Assembly (NCBI RefSeq): GCF_001751255.1 | Contig: NZ_LJGW01000059.1 | Location: 117 to 32,856 of the forward strand | DNA: 32,740 nt | Reading direction: 5' to 3' | Origin: Streptomyces nanshensis | Lineage (GTDB): Bacteria > Actinomycetota > Actinomycetes > Streptomycetales > Streptomycetaceae | Shown: in pieces, positions 18,443-25,908 of the stretch | Position numbering within the stretch: the first letter of the stretch is position 1 | Layout of the letters: the number at the start of each line of letters is the position of its first letter | The notes under the pieces: generated by a model | Database searches by the model: none | What the model was told of the DNA's origin: nothing | The model's input: only the letters and a program-made list of their open reading frames with translations | Position numbers and translations under genes: made by a program

Positions 18443-20497
18443 ATGAGCCGCCGCCGCGCACCCGGAACCCGTACGCCGATCGCCCTCGCGGTGCCCGCGC
18501 TGCTCGCCATCGGCTTTCTGCTGCTGCCGCTGCTCGGCATCCTCGCCCGTACGGACTGGGCGGGACTGGGCGCGCACTTGACCAGCCCCGCGGTCACGCA
18601 GGCGCTGCGTCTGTCGCTCATGGTCTCCTTCGCGGCGCTCGGGCTCTCCCTCGTCCTCGGCGTACCGCTGGCCTGGCTGCTGGCCCGGGTCGACTTCCCC
18701 GGCAAGGCCCTGGTGCGCTCCCTGGTCCTGCTGCCGATGGTGCTGCCGCCGACCGTCGGCGGTGTCGCGCTGCTGCTGGGATTCGGCCGCCGCGGACTCC
18801 TCGGCCCGTGGCTGGAGGACGAGTTGGGCATCGTCCTGCCGTTCAACACCTCCGGCGCGGTCGTCGCCGCGACCTTCGTCGCCATGCCGTTCCTGGTGAT
18901 CAGCCTGGAGGGCACGCTCGCGGGGCTCCGGCCGAGTTACGAGGAGACCGCGGCCTCCCTCGGTGCCTCGCCGGTACGGGTGTTCTGCACCGTCACGCTT
19001 CCGCTGGTCGCCCCCGGGCTGGCCGCCGGGTCGGCGCTCACCTGGGCGCGGGCGCTCGGCGAGTTCGGCGCGACCATCACCTTCGCCGGGAACCTCCCCG
19101 GCACCACCCAGACCCTCCCGCTCCAGGTCTATCTGCTGTTGCAGGACCAGCCGGAGGCCGCGACCTCCGTCTCCCTGCTGCTGCTCGCCGTCGCCCTGGC
19201 CGTCCTCGTGGGGCTGCGCGGGCGCTGGACCGGGAGCGGGACCGCGGGCGACCGCTCCGTACGGAAGGGACGGCGGGCCGGGAAGGGACCCGAAGAGCCC
19301 GCGGGGCGCGAGGAGTTCGCGGAGTTGGCGGATTTCGCGGAGCCCGTCGGGCCGGAGCCGCGTACGGACGCCGATGAGGCCGCCGGGTCCGCCGGGTCCG
19401 CCGGGTCCGGGGCGTCCGCCGCGTCCGCGAAGCCGTCCGCACCCCAGCAGTGGTCGCGGGAGTGCCCTCTCCACGCGGAGGTCACCGGCTTCAACGACGT
19501 CACGCTCGACGCCCCGGGCGGCACCACCATCGCCGTCGTCGGCCCCAACGGGGCGGGGAAGACGACCCTGTTGCGGGCTTTGCTCGGCCTCACCCCGCGC
19601 GCCCACGCCCGTCTGCGGCTCGGCGAGACGGACGTGACGCCGCTGCCGCCGCACCGCCGCGGCGTCGCATGGGTACCCCAGGACGGAGCCCTCTTCCCGC
19701 ATCTCACGGCGCTCGCCAACACCGCGTACGGTCTGCGGGCCGCCCGCGTGAGCCGTACGGAGGCGCGCCGCGCCGCCCAGGAGTGGCTGGAGCGGCTCGG
19801 GGTGGGCCATCTCTCCCGCCGCAGGCCCGCACAGCTCTCCGGCGGCCAGGCCCAACGCGTCGCGCTCGCACGGGCGTTGGCCGCCCGCCCCCGGCTGCTT
19901 CTGCTCGACGAGCCGCTCGCCGCGCTCGACCAGACCACCCGCGCCCGGGTCCGCCACACCCTGCGCACCCATCTCGCGGACTTCGGCGGCGTCTGCCTGC
20001 TGGTCACCCACGATCCGGTGGAGGCGATCTCGCTGGGCGACCGCGTCCTCGTCCTCGACGACGGCCGGACCCTGCAGGACGACACCCCGGGCGAGGTCTC
20101 CCGGCATCCGCGCTCCCCCTGGGTGGCCCGGATGCTGGGCCGCAACGCCTGGTCCGGTACGGCCACTTCGCAGGGCACGCTCGCGCTGTCCGGCGGCGGC
20201 ACCCTCGTCGTCGCCGACCCGGTGGCGGAGGGCGCGCAGGCGCTGGCGGTCATCGCACCCGAGGCCGTCTCGCTGCACCGCGAACGGCCCGCCGGGAGCC
20301 CCCGTAACAACTGGCCCGGCACCGTACGGGAGATCACCGCCGTCGGCAGCCGGCTGCGCGTGGTCGTCGCCTCGGACCACGTCCCGGCACTGGTCGCGGA
20401 GATCACGCCGCAGGCGGCGAGCGAACTGGGGCTCGCCGAGGGCAGCCCGGTGTGGACGAGCGTCAAGGCCACCGAGGTCACCCTCGTCACGCCGTAG
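18443..20497 (+). CDS. modBC: Fused molybdate ABC transporter permease and ATPase (ModB-ModC)
   Basis: This 684-residue protein carries both halves of the transporter. Residues about 13-260 form the ModB permease with five or six membrane segments and the EAA loop EETAASLGASPVRVFCTVTL. A charged, low-complexity linker of Gly, Glu, Ala and Ser follows (about 262-335). The ModC ATPase then has Walker A GPNGAGKTT (367-375), signature LSGGQ (465-469), Walker B LLLLDEP and the H-loop VTHDP. A C-terminal TOBE domain (about 620-682) with WPGTVREIT and SVKATEVTL probably senses molybdate and inhibits transport. The ATG at 18443 has only a weak CTGGA upstream. ModB and ModC are separate proteins in most bacteria; the reading frame here is continuous, so this is a genuine fusion. 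Confidence 0.92.
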   Translation: MSRRRAPGTRTPIALAVPALLAIGFLLLPLLGILARTDWAGLGAHLTSPAVTQALRLSLMVSFAALGLSLVLGVPLAWLLARVDFPGKALVRSLVLLPMVLPPTVGGVALLLGFGRRGLLGPWLEDELGIVLPFNTSGAVVAATFVAMPFLVISLEGTLAGLRPSYEETAASLGASPVRVFCTVTLPLVAPGLAAGSALTWARALGEFGATITFAGNLPGTTQTLPLQVYLLLQDQPEAATSVSLLLLAVALAVLVGLRGRWTGSGTAGDRSVRKGRRAGKGPEEPAGREEFAELADFAEPVGPEPRTDADEAAGSAGSAGSGASAASAKPSAPQQWSRECPLHAEVTGFNDVTLDAPGGTTIAVVGPNGAGKTTLLRALLGLTPRAHARLRLGETDVTPLPPHRRGVAWVPQDGALFPHLTALANTAYGLRAARVSRTEARRAAQEWLERLGVGHLSRRRPAQLSGGQAQRVALARALAARPRLLLLDEPLAALDQTTRARVRHTLRTHLADFGGVCLLVTHDPVEAISLGDRVLVLDDGRTLQDDTPGEVSRHPRSPWVARMLGRNAWSGTATSQGTLALSGGGTLVVADPVAEGAQALAVIAPEAVSLHRERPAGSPRNNWPGTVREITAVGSRLRVVVASDHVPALVAEITPQAASELGLAEGSPVWTSVKATEVTLVTP

Positions 20498-20542
20498 GGA
20501 CGGGGACGCCGGACGGTCGGCCTGCGCGAGCCCGTACGCGGG

Positions 20543-21202
20543 TCAGGCCGCCGCGGTGAGCCGTGCCGCGAGCGCCTTGCCGCGCGCCTCGGCCAGCTCG
20601 TGCGCCTTGGCCCGCGAGACCTCGGCGAGTTCGATCAGCGACTCCATGCCGGGGGTGGCGGGGGCGAGCGTCAGTTCCGGGACGACGAACTCCAGCTCCA
20701 GACCCATGGCCTCGCCGAGCACCTTGCCGAGGTAGTTCTGCACGAACTCCCAGTGCTCGCGCGGCGTTCCGGGCCCGTAGCCGCCGCCGCGGCTGGCCAC
20801 GACCACGGTCGGGGTGCCCGCGGCGGACGGGGAATCGGAGCCGGCGGTGCGGCCCTGGAGGATCACCTGGTCCAGCCACGCCTTGAGCGTCGAGGGGACC
20901 GTGAAGTTGTACATGGGGGCGCCGATCAACACGGCGTCCGCTTCCTCCAGTTCACGGGCCAGCCGGTCGCGGAGCGCGTACGCCGCCGCCTGCTCCGGGG
21001 TGTGGGTCTCCGGCGGCGCGAAGCCCGCGGAGGCGGCCACGCCGTCCAGGTGCGGCAGCGGGTCGGCGGCCAGGTCGCGGTGGACGACGGTGCCGTCCGG
21101 GTGCTCGGCCTCCCACGCCGTGCGGAAGGACGCCGCGACGTCGCGCGAGACGGAGCGTTCCTGCGGGAAGAGGGACGAGTCGAGGTGCAGCAGTGTGGCC
21201 AT
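20543..21202 (-). CDS. azoR: FMN-dependent NADH-azoreductase
   Basis: This 219-residue flavodoxin-fold enzyme reduces azo compounds and quinones with NAD(P)H through FMN. Recognised elements are ATLLHLDSSLFPQERSVSR (phosphate-binding loop), APMYNFTVPSTLKAWLDQV (FMN-binding) and VVVASRGGGYGPGTPREHW. The ATG at 21202 has AAGGAG 10 nt upstream and begins directly with the Rossmann strand; a longer frame to 21250 adds 16 unlikely residues. It diverges from the HxlR-type regulator gene with 111 bp between, a frequent pairing in which the regulator responds to quinones or electrophiles and controls the reductase. Confidence 0.92.
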   Translation of the reverse strand: MATLLHLDSSLFPQERSVSRDVAASFRTAWEAEHPDGTVVHRDLAADPLPHLDGVAASAGFAPPETHTPEQAAAYALRDRLARELEEADAVLIGAPMYNFTVPSTLKAWLDQVILQGRTAGSDSPSAAGTPTVVVASRGGGYGPGTPREHWEFVQNYLGKVLGEAMGLELEFVVPELTLAPATPGMESLIELAEVSRAKAHELAEARGKALAARLTAAA

Positions 21203-21313
21203 GGGGGGCAGCTCCTTGGAGTGCGTAAGGAGATTGTCGTTCGTTCGCACCTATTGATAACACAGCTACTTACTTTTTTTCATCCCCTTGTGTGGGCGCA
21301 GTACCCTTGAGCC
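21203..21313. promoter_or_regulatory. AT-rich divergent promoter region of azoR and the HxlR gene
   Basis: This 111-bp spacer is strikingly AT-rich for the window between about 21252 and 21285 (TATTGATAAC, a doubled ACTT in CTACTTACTT, then seven T). For the regulator, TACCCT (21302-21307) ends 6 nt before its ATG and no Shine-Dalgarno sequence is present. The AT-rich segment is the probable HxlR operator and overlaps the azoR promoter. Confidence 0.5.
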
Positions 21314-21712
21314 ATGGCAGAGCCCCGGGAACGGACGCAGCAGGAGGGGGCGCTCGGCGCCGCCGGCGGGTGCAGCGAACCCGAGACCGGGATCACGCGC
21401 GTCTTCCAGGTGCTGGGCAAGCGCTGGACGGGACTCGTCCTCGCGGCACTGATGAACGGGCCGGGACACTTCGCGCAGATCCGCCGCGCGGTCCCCGGGA
21501 TCAGCGAGCGGATGCTCTCCGACCGGCTGACGGAGCTGGCGTCGCTGGGCCTCGTCGTACGGACCGTCGAAGAGGGCCCGCCGCTGCGGGTCAGCTACAC
21601 GCTCACGGAGACGGGGCTCGCGCTGCGGCCCGCGATGGCGGAGCTGACGCGGTGGGCGGATGAGCACCTTCCGGGCGAAGCGCCCAACTGTCCCGAGGAG
21701 TTCAGGGCCTGA
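21314..21712 (+). CDS. HxlR-family transcriptional regulator
   Basis: This 132-residue protein has a single winged-helix HxlR domain: RVFQVLGKRWTGLVLAALMN, then HFAQIRRAVPGISERMLSDR, then YTLTETGLALRPAM. A cysteine at position 20 (GGCSEPE), just before the domain, matches the N-terminal redox-sensing Cys of YodB/HypR-type members, and a second Cys lies near the C terminus (APNCPEE). This suggests control by oxidation or quinone alkylation, inferred from the family. The gene has no ribosome-binding site and a TACCCT -10-like element 6 nt before the ATG, so a leaderless transcript is likely. It probably represses azoR. Confidence 0.9.
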   Translation: MAEPRERTQQEGALGAAGGCSEPETGITRVFQVLGKRWTGLVLAALMNGPGHFAQIRRAVPGISERMLSDRLTELASLGLVVRTVEEGPPLRVSYTLTETGLALRPAMAELTRWADEHLPGEAPNCPEEFRA

Positions 21713-21764
21713 TCCCGACGGGCGCGCTGGGAACGCCCCGGAGGGCTTCCGTAGGGTGGGCCCG

Positions 21765-22817
21765 ATGACAGCGAACCCGGAAGCGGAAGCCGAAGAGCCG
21801 GAGCAGCGCCCGGAGCCCTCCGAGGGGGCCGGTGCGGGCTCCGGCGGAGCCGACGGAGCCGCGGATTCCGCCGGGGACGACGGCGGTGACGGCGGTGACG
21901 TCGGTGACGGCGGTGACGGCGGCGGTGAGGCCGGGGGATCCGACGCCGGAACCGAGCGCCTGGAGAAGGCGGTACGGGCCGCCGAGACCGCCCTCATCGA
22001 GTACGAGATCGCGGTGGAGACCTTCCGCGTCGAGATCGAGAACTTCTCCCGCCTGCACCACCAGCGCCTCGGCCCGATGTACACGCGACTCGACGAACTG
22101 GACGCCTCGATCCTCGAGGTGAAGGCGGCGATCAGCGGCGACGCCGACGATCTGCGCAAGGCGCAGGAGGCACGGGCCGCGGTGCTGCCGATGCCCCGCG
22201 TCGAGGAGCTCTTCCACGGCTGGATCGACTCCGAGGGCATGCCGCCCGAGGCCACTGCGATGCTCACCGGGCAGAGCGTGCAGCCGCCCAGCCGCGTACG
22301 TCCCAGCGAGGAGGCGCGCAAGGCCTACCGCGAGCTGGTGCGCAAGGCGCACCCCGATCTGGCCCAGGAGGCCGGGGAGCGGCAGCGCCGCGAGGAGTTC
22401 CTCGTACGCGTCAACAAGGCGTATGCGGAAGGCGATGCGGACGCCCTGCGCGACCTGCTGGAGGAGTGGACGAACGGGCCGCGCGAACCGGAACCGGAAC
22501 CGGAGGTGCCGCACAGCGAACTGCTCTACGCCCGTCTGGAGTGGCTGGCGGAGCGCAAGGAGGTGCTGTCGGCGATGGTCGCGGAGATGGAGCAGAGCGC
22601 GATCGGCGCGATGCTGCGCATGGCGCCGGACGACCCGGACGCCCTGCTGGAGGAGATCGCCGAACAGCTCCTGCAGCAAGTGGCCGACCGCGAGAGCGAG
22701 TTGGCGCGGCTCATCGCGCAGCGGGACGCGGGAGGCACCGCGGAGACGCGGGACGCCGGCGGAGGAGACGCGGCGGGGGCCGGCGATGCCGCCACCGCCG
22801 GTACGGAAGAGAACTGA
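21765..22817 (+). CDS. Coiled-coil protein with a degenerate J-domain segment
   Basis: This protein of 350 residues has no confident family name. Residues 1-65 are acidic low complexity, built partly from 9-bp GGCGGTGAC repeats (about 21881-21930). Residues 68-135 are charged and heptad-like, probably coiled coil. A J-domain-like core follows: EEARKAYRELVRKAHPDLAQ with His196-Pro-Asp198, then a helix with VNKAYAEGDADALRD. Helix I of a normal J-domain is not recognisable. A second helical region (about 250-320) and an Ala/Gly-rich tail complete it. HPD suggests a DnaK co-chaperone, but function is unproven. TAGGGT (21752-21757) lies 7 nt before the ATG; the same G-run could serve as a ribosome-binding site. 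The rhodanese gene starts 14 nt downstream, probably in one operon. Confidence 0.75.
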   Translation: MTANPEAEAEEPEQRPEPSEGAGAGSGGADGAADSAGDDGGDGGDVGDGGDGGGEAGGSDAGTERLEKAVRAAETALIEYEIAVETFRVEIENFSRLHHQRLGPMYTRLDELDASILEVKAAISGDADDLRKAQEARAAVLPMPRVEELFHGWIDSEGMPPEATAMLTGQSVQPPSRVRPSEEARKAYRELVRKAHPDLAQEAGERQRREEFLVRVNKAYAEGDADALRDLLEEWTNGPREPEPEPEVPHSELLYARLEWLAERKEVLSAMVAEMEQSAIGAMLRMAPDDPDALLEEIAEQLLQQVADRESELARLIAQRDAGGTAETRDAGGGDAAGAGDAATAGTEEN

Positions 22818-22831
22818 GGAGAGCGTTCGTC

Positions 22832-23173
22832 ATGGAGTCCGGTCAGTTGCCACAGGTCGATGTCGCCTCGGTGTCCTCCGACGCGCTGTTGCTCGACGTC
22901 CGCGAGGACGACGAGTGGAAGGCGGGCCGCGCGGAGGGCGCGCTGCACATCCCGATGAGCGAATTCGTCGCCAGGATCGGCGAGTTGACGGAGCGCGCCG
23001 GTGCGGACGAGCGCGTGTACGTGATGTGCCGGGTCGGCGGCCGGTCCGCCCAGGTCACGCAGTATCTGCGGCAGCAGGGCGTGGACGCCGTCAACGTCGA
23101 CGGGGGCATGCTCGCCTGGGAGGCGGCCGGACGTCCGCTGACCGCCGACGGCGAGAACGCATACGTGCTCTGA
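22832..23173 (+). CDS. Single-domain rhodanese-like protein
   Basis: This 113-residue cytoplasmic rhodanese fold carries the entry motif LLLDVREDDEWKAGR, the IPMSEF element and an active-site loop with Cys66 in MCRVGGRSAQ, followed by VNVDGGMLAWEAAG. The CRxGxRS loop is intact, so persulfide formation and sulfur transfer are plausible, though the donor and acceptor are unknown. The ATG at 22832 has GAGGAG upstream. It lies 14 nt after the J-domain-like gene, so the two are probably co-transcribed. It is convergent with paaE across a hairpin. Confidence 0.92.
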   Translation: MESGQLPQVDVASVSSDALLLDVREDDEWKAGRAEGALHIPMSEFVARIGELTERAGADERVYVMCRVGGRSAQVTQYLRQQGVDAVNVDGGMLAWEAAGRPLTADGENAYVL

Positions 23174-23212
23174 GCCGCCCGGTACGGCATGGCTGCTCAG
23201 CAGACCGGCGGC
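23174..23212. terminator. Bidirectional hairpin between the rhodanese gene and paaE
   Basis: GCCGC-C-CGGT (23174-23183) pairs with ACCGGCGGC (23204-23212) with a single bulged C. The loop contains a further CTGCT/AGCAG self-complementary segment. It occupies nearly all of the 45-bp gap between the two convergent stop codons. Confidence 0.65.
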
Positions 23213-23218
23213 CCGCCG

Positions 23219-24310
23219 TCAGCCGTCGAAGTCCACCTCCACCGCCGCGGACACCGGACGGGACTGGCAGGCCAGCACATAGCCCGCCTCCAACTCGTCC
23301 GTCTCCAGGGCGTAGTTGCGCTCCATGCGCACCTCGCCGGAGACCAGCCGTACCCGGCAGGTGCCGCACACCCCGCCCTTGCACGCGAAGGGTGCGTCCG
23401 CACGGTGGCGCAGCACCGTCTCCAGCACGGACTCGCCGTCGTCCATCGGCCAGCAGCCGGAGCGGCCGTCGAGGTTGGCGGTGACGGTGGCCGTTTGCGA
23501 ACCGCCGCCCGGTGTATGCGGACGCGTCTCGGCCGGAGCCGACGGCGCCTCCGTGACATGGAAGATCTCCTGGTGGATACGGGCACGCGGCACCCCGAGG
23601 CCGCGCAGCGCACGCGACGCCTCCTCGACCAGGCCGAGCGGACCGCACAGATACCAGCCGTCCACGTCCGGCACGGACAGCAGCGAGGGCAGCAGGGCGC
23701 CGAGCCGCTCCTCGTCCAGCCGTCCGCTGGGCAGCCCGCTCTGCTGCTCCTCGCGGGAGAGCACCGTCACGAGGTGAAAGCGGCCGGGGAAGCGGTCCTT
23801 GAGGTCGGCGACCTCCTCCAGGAACATCGTCGAGGCCGCCGACCTGTCGCTCCGTACGAGGCAGAAGCGCGCCTCGGGTTCACGCGTGAGCAGCGTGGCG
23901 GCGATGGAGAGCACCGGTGTGATGCCGCTGCCGCCCACGACTGCCGCGAAGCGGCCGGGCCGCGGTTCGAGGACGAAGCGCCCGGCGGGCGGCAGCACGT
24001 CCACGGTGTCTCCGGCCCGCAGCTCCTTCACCGCGTAGCTGGAGAAGTCGCCGCCCTCGACGCCGCGTATCCCGACGCGCAGCTCCGCGGGCTCGTCGCT
24101 CGCGGGGGCGCAGAGCGAGTACGTACGCCGTACCTCGGTGGCCGCGGTGAGGCCGTCCGCGCCGGGGCGGTGCCGGCGCAGCGCGATGTGCTGGCCCGGC
24201 TTGTAGCCGTAGAGCGGGCGCAGTTCGGGCGGCACGGCGAAGGTGAGGGCGACCGAGTCGTCCGTGAGGGGCTCCACGGCGGTGACGCGCAGCGGATGGA
24301 AGGTGCTCAC
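23219..24310 (-). CDS. paaE: Phenylacetyl-CoA epoxidase reductase subunit PaaE
   Basis: This 363-residue iron-sulfur flavoprotein passes electrons from NADPH to the diiron subunit of the epoxidase. The N-terminal FAD domain has YKPGQHIAL and RRTYSLCAP. The NADP-binding domain has VVGGSGITPVLSIA and WYLCGPLGLVEEA. The C-terminal plant-type ferredoxin holds a 2Fe-2S cluster in CKGGVCGTC with a fourth Cys in VLACQSRP. The start is GTG at 24310, with GGAGG 12 nt upstream inside the end of paaD and a 7-nt intergenic gap. It is the last gene of the paaABCDE operon. Confidence 0.95.
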   Translation of the reverse strand: MSTFHPLRVTAVEPLTDDSVALTFAVPPELRPLYGYKPGQHIALRRHRPGADGLTAATEVRRTYSLCAPASDEPAELRVGIRGVEGGDFSSYAVKELRAGDTVDVLPPAGRFVLEPRPGRFAAVVGGSGITPVLSIAATLLTREPEARFCLVRSDRSAASTMFLEEVADLKDRFPGRFHLVTVLSREEQQSGLPSGRLDEERLGALLPSLLSVPDVDGWYLCGPLGLVEEASRALRGLGVPRARIHQEIFHVTEAPSAPAETRPHTPGGGSQTATVTANLDGRSGCWPMDDGESVLETVLRHRADAPFACKGGVCGTCRVRLVSGEVRMERNYALETDELEAGYVLACQSRPVSAAVEVDFDG

Positions 24311-24317
24311 GGCGCCC

Positions 24318-24851
24318 TCACACCTCCTTGAAGTGGTCGAAGGGCTCCCGGCAGGACTCACAGCGGCGCAGCGCCTTGCAGGCCGTGGACGAGAAGCGGC
24401 TGAGCAGCGTCGTCTCCGTGGAGCCGCACTGCGGGCAGCGGATCGCCAGCGTCAGCGGGACGGGACCGCCGGGCACCGCGTTGCCGCGCGGCGGGGCGAT
24501 GCCGTGGGCGGCCAGCTTGCGGCGGCCCTCGTCGGAGATGTCGTCGGTGCTCCACGGCGGCGCGAGGACGACCCGCACGGCGACCTCCGGGACGCCGTGC
24601 TCCCGCAGGACGTGCTCGATGTCCGCCGTCATCGCCTCGACCGCCGGGCAGCCGGTGTAGGTGGGGGTCAGCTCGACCTCGACCGGGCCGTGCGGCTCCG
24701 TCTCGTGGACGCCGCGCAGCACGCCCAGTTCGGCGAGCGTGATCACCGGAAGCTCCGGGTCGGGCACCGAGCCCGCCCACGCCTCCAGCAGGCGCTGCCG
24801 CTCCGCCGCCGCGGTGTCGGGCCCCGCCGCGGTGTCCGTACGGGTCACCAT
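24318..24851 (-). CDS. paaD: Phenylacetate degradation protein PaaD (Fe-S maturation type)
   Basis: This 177-residue protein has an N-terminal DUF59/MIP18-like domain (about 18-115: VPDPELPVITLAELGVLRG, LTPTYTGCPAVEAM) and a C-terminal segment with CPQCGSTE and a second Cys group, CKALRRCESC, that probably binds metal. PaaD is needed for in vivo activity of the epoxidase and is thought to help install the Fe-S cluster, probably that of PaaE. The start ATG at 24851 overlaps the paaC stop in ATGGTGA; the GTG one codon later is an alternative. Tight overlap implies translational coupling. Confidence 0.93.
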   Translation of the reverse strand: MVTRTDTAAGPDTAAAERQRLLEAWAGSVPDPELPVITLAELGVLRGVHETEPHGPVEVELTPTYTGCPAVEAMTADIEHVLREHGVPEVAVRVVLAPPWSTDDISDEGRRKLAAHGIAPPRGNAVPGGPVPLTLAIRCPQCGSTETTLLSRFSSTACKALRRCESCREPFDHFKEV

Positions 24852-25624
24852 GACGCCCCCGGGTGGCTGCGGTGGAGGTGCTGCATCTCGGCGAGCATCC
24901 GTCCGAACGGCTCGGTGTGCAGCCCCTGTCGCCCCGCCCCCGCCGTCCACGCCCCGGACTGCGGGGAGACCGGGACGGTCAGCCCGGCCCGCGCGAACGT
25001 ACCGGTGATGCGCTCCGTCCAGCCCGAGCGCAGGGCCGCCCAGTCGACGTGGCCGACGGGCCCCGGGCCCCCGAGCGGCTCGAACAGCTCGCCCGTGTAG
25101 CGCCACAGGGAGTCCGCCGCGCGCTGGGCACGGTCGTGGCTCTCCTCGGTGCCGTCGCCGAGGCGCAGCGTCCAGTGCACGGCGTGGTCGCGGTGGTACT
25201 CGCACTCCTTGACCGCCTTCGCCGCCAACGGCTGGCCCAGCTCGGCGAGTTGGGCGTACAGCAGCTCCTGCCACGCGGAGAAGTAGAGCTGGCGCAGCAT
25301 CGTGTGCGCGAAGTCGCCGTTGGGCTGCTCGGCCAACTGGCAGTTGCGGAAGGCCCGTTCCTCGCGGAGGAAGGCCAGCTCGTCCTCGTCGCCCAGCTCG
25401 GCGTAGAGCGCGCGGGCCTGGCCGAGGAGGTCGAGGGCGATGTTGGCCAGGGCCAGCTCCTCCTCCAGGACCGGCGCATGACCGGCCCACTCCCCCAGGC
25501 GGTGGGAGAGCACCAGGGCGTCGTCCGCCAGCGGCAGCAGCGGATCGCCGAGCACAGCGGCCGAGGGACCGGCGGCCCCGGCGGACGCGCCCGCACGGGC
25601 GGACGTCTCGTCGGGTCCCGTCAC
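24845..25624 (-). CDS. paaC: Phenylacetyl-CoA epoxidase structural subunit PaaC
   Basis: This 259-residue helical-bundle subunit is a paralogue of PaaA that forms the PaaAC heterodimer and supports the catalytic diiron subunit. Characteristic text includes LSHRLGEWAGHAPVLEEELA, ALDLLGQARALYAEL, EERAFRNCQLAEQPNGDFAH and VKECEYHRDHAVHWTLRLGD. The start is GTG at 25624, forming a GTGA overlap with the paaB stop; a longer frame would run through paaB and is rejected. The first 27 residues are Ala/Gly-rich and probably flexible. Confidence 0.94.
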   Translation of the reverse strand: MTGPDETSARAGASAGAAGPSAAVLGDPLLPLADDALVLSHRLGEWAGHAPVLEEELALANIALDLLGQARALYAELGDEDELAFLREERAFRNCQLAEQPNGDFAHTMLRQLYFSAWQELLYAQLAELGQPLAAKAVKECEYHRDHAVHWTLRLGDGTEESHDRAQRAADSLWRYTGELFEPLGGPGPVGHVDWAALRSGWTERITGTFARAGLTVPVSPQSGAWTAGAGRQGLHTEPFGRMLAEMQHLHRSHPGASW

Positions 25625-25908
25625 AGGTTCCGCACCCCCTCCGGCACCTCGTAGAAGGTCGGGTGCCGGTAGGGCTTGTCGCCGGCCGGGCCGAAGAACG
25701 GGTCCTTCTCGTCCGGCGACGACGCGGTGATCTCGCTGGACGGCACGACCCACACGGAGACTCCCTCCGAGCGGCGCGTGTACAGATCGCGCGCATTGCG
25801 CAGGGCCATCTCGGCGTCGGGCGCGTGCAGGCTGCCGGCGTGCGTGTGCGAGAGGCCGCGCCTGCTGCGTACGAACACCTCCCACAGGGGCCAGTCCGTA
25901 CCGCTCAT
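25621..25908 (-). CDS. paaB: Phenylacetyl-CoA epoxidase subunit PaaB
   Basis: This small subunit of 95 residues bridges PaaAC units in the epoxidase. It starts with WPLWEVFVRSRRGLSHTHAG, followed by AEMALRNARDLYTRRSEG, SVWVVPSSEI and DKPYRHPTFYEVPEG, all typical of PaaB. The ATG at 25908 shares one base with the paaA stop (TGATG), and the 3' end overlaps paaC by 4 nt. Length and sequence match the family closely. Confidence 0.95.
   Translation of the reverse strand: MSGTDWPLWEVFVRSRRGLSHTHAGSLHAPDAEMALRNARDLYTRRSEGVSVWVVPSSEITASSPDEKDPFFGPAGDKPYRHPTFYEVPEGVRNL

Noticed and set aside
18350..20380. Minus-strand open frame of 676 codons opposite modBC
   Set aside because: Its translation is Arg/Gly/Gln-rich with no domain, while the plus strand encodes a complete ABC transporter. 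Long antisense frames are expected in this GC-rich DNA.
21881..21930. Intergenic-type minisatellite
   Set aside because: The GGCGGTGAC repeats lie in frame within the acidic N terminus of the J-domain-like protein and simply encode Gly/Asp-rich low complexity.
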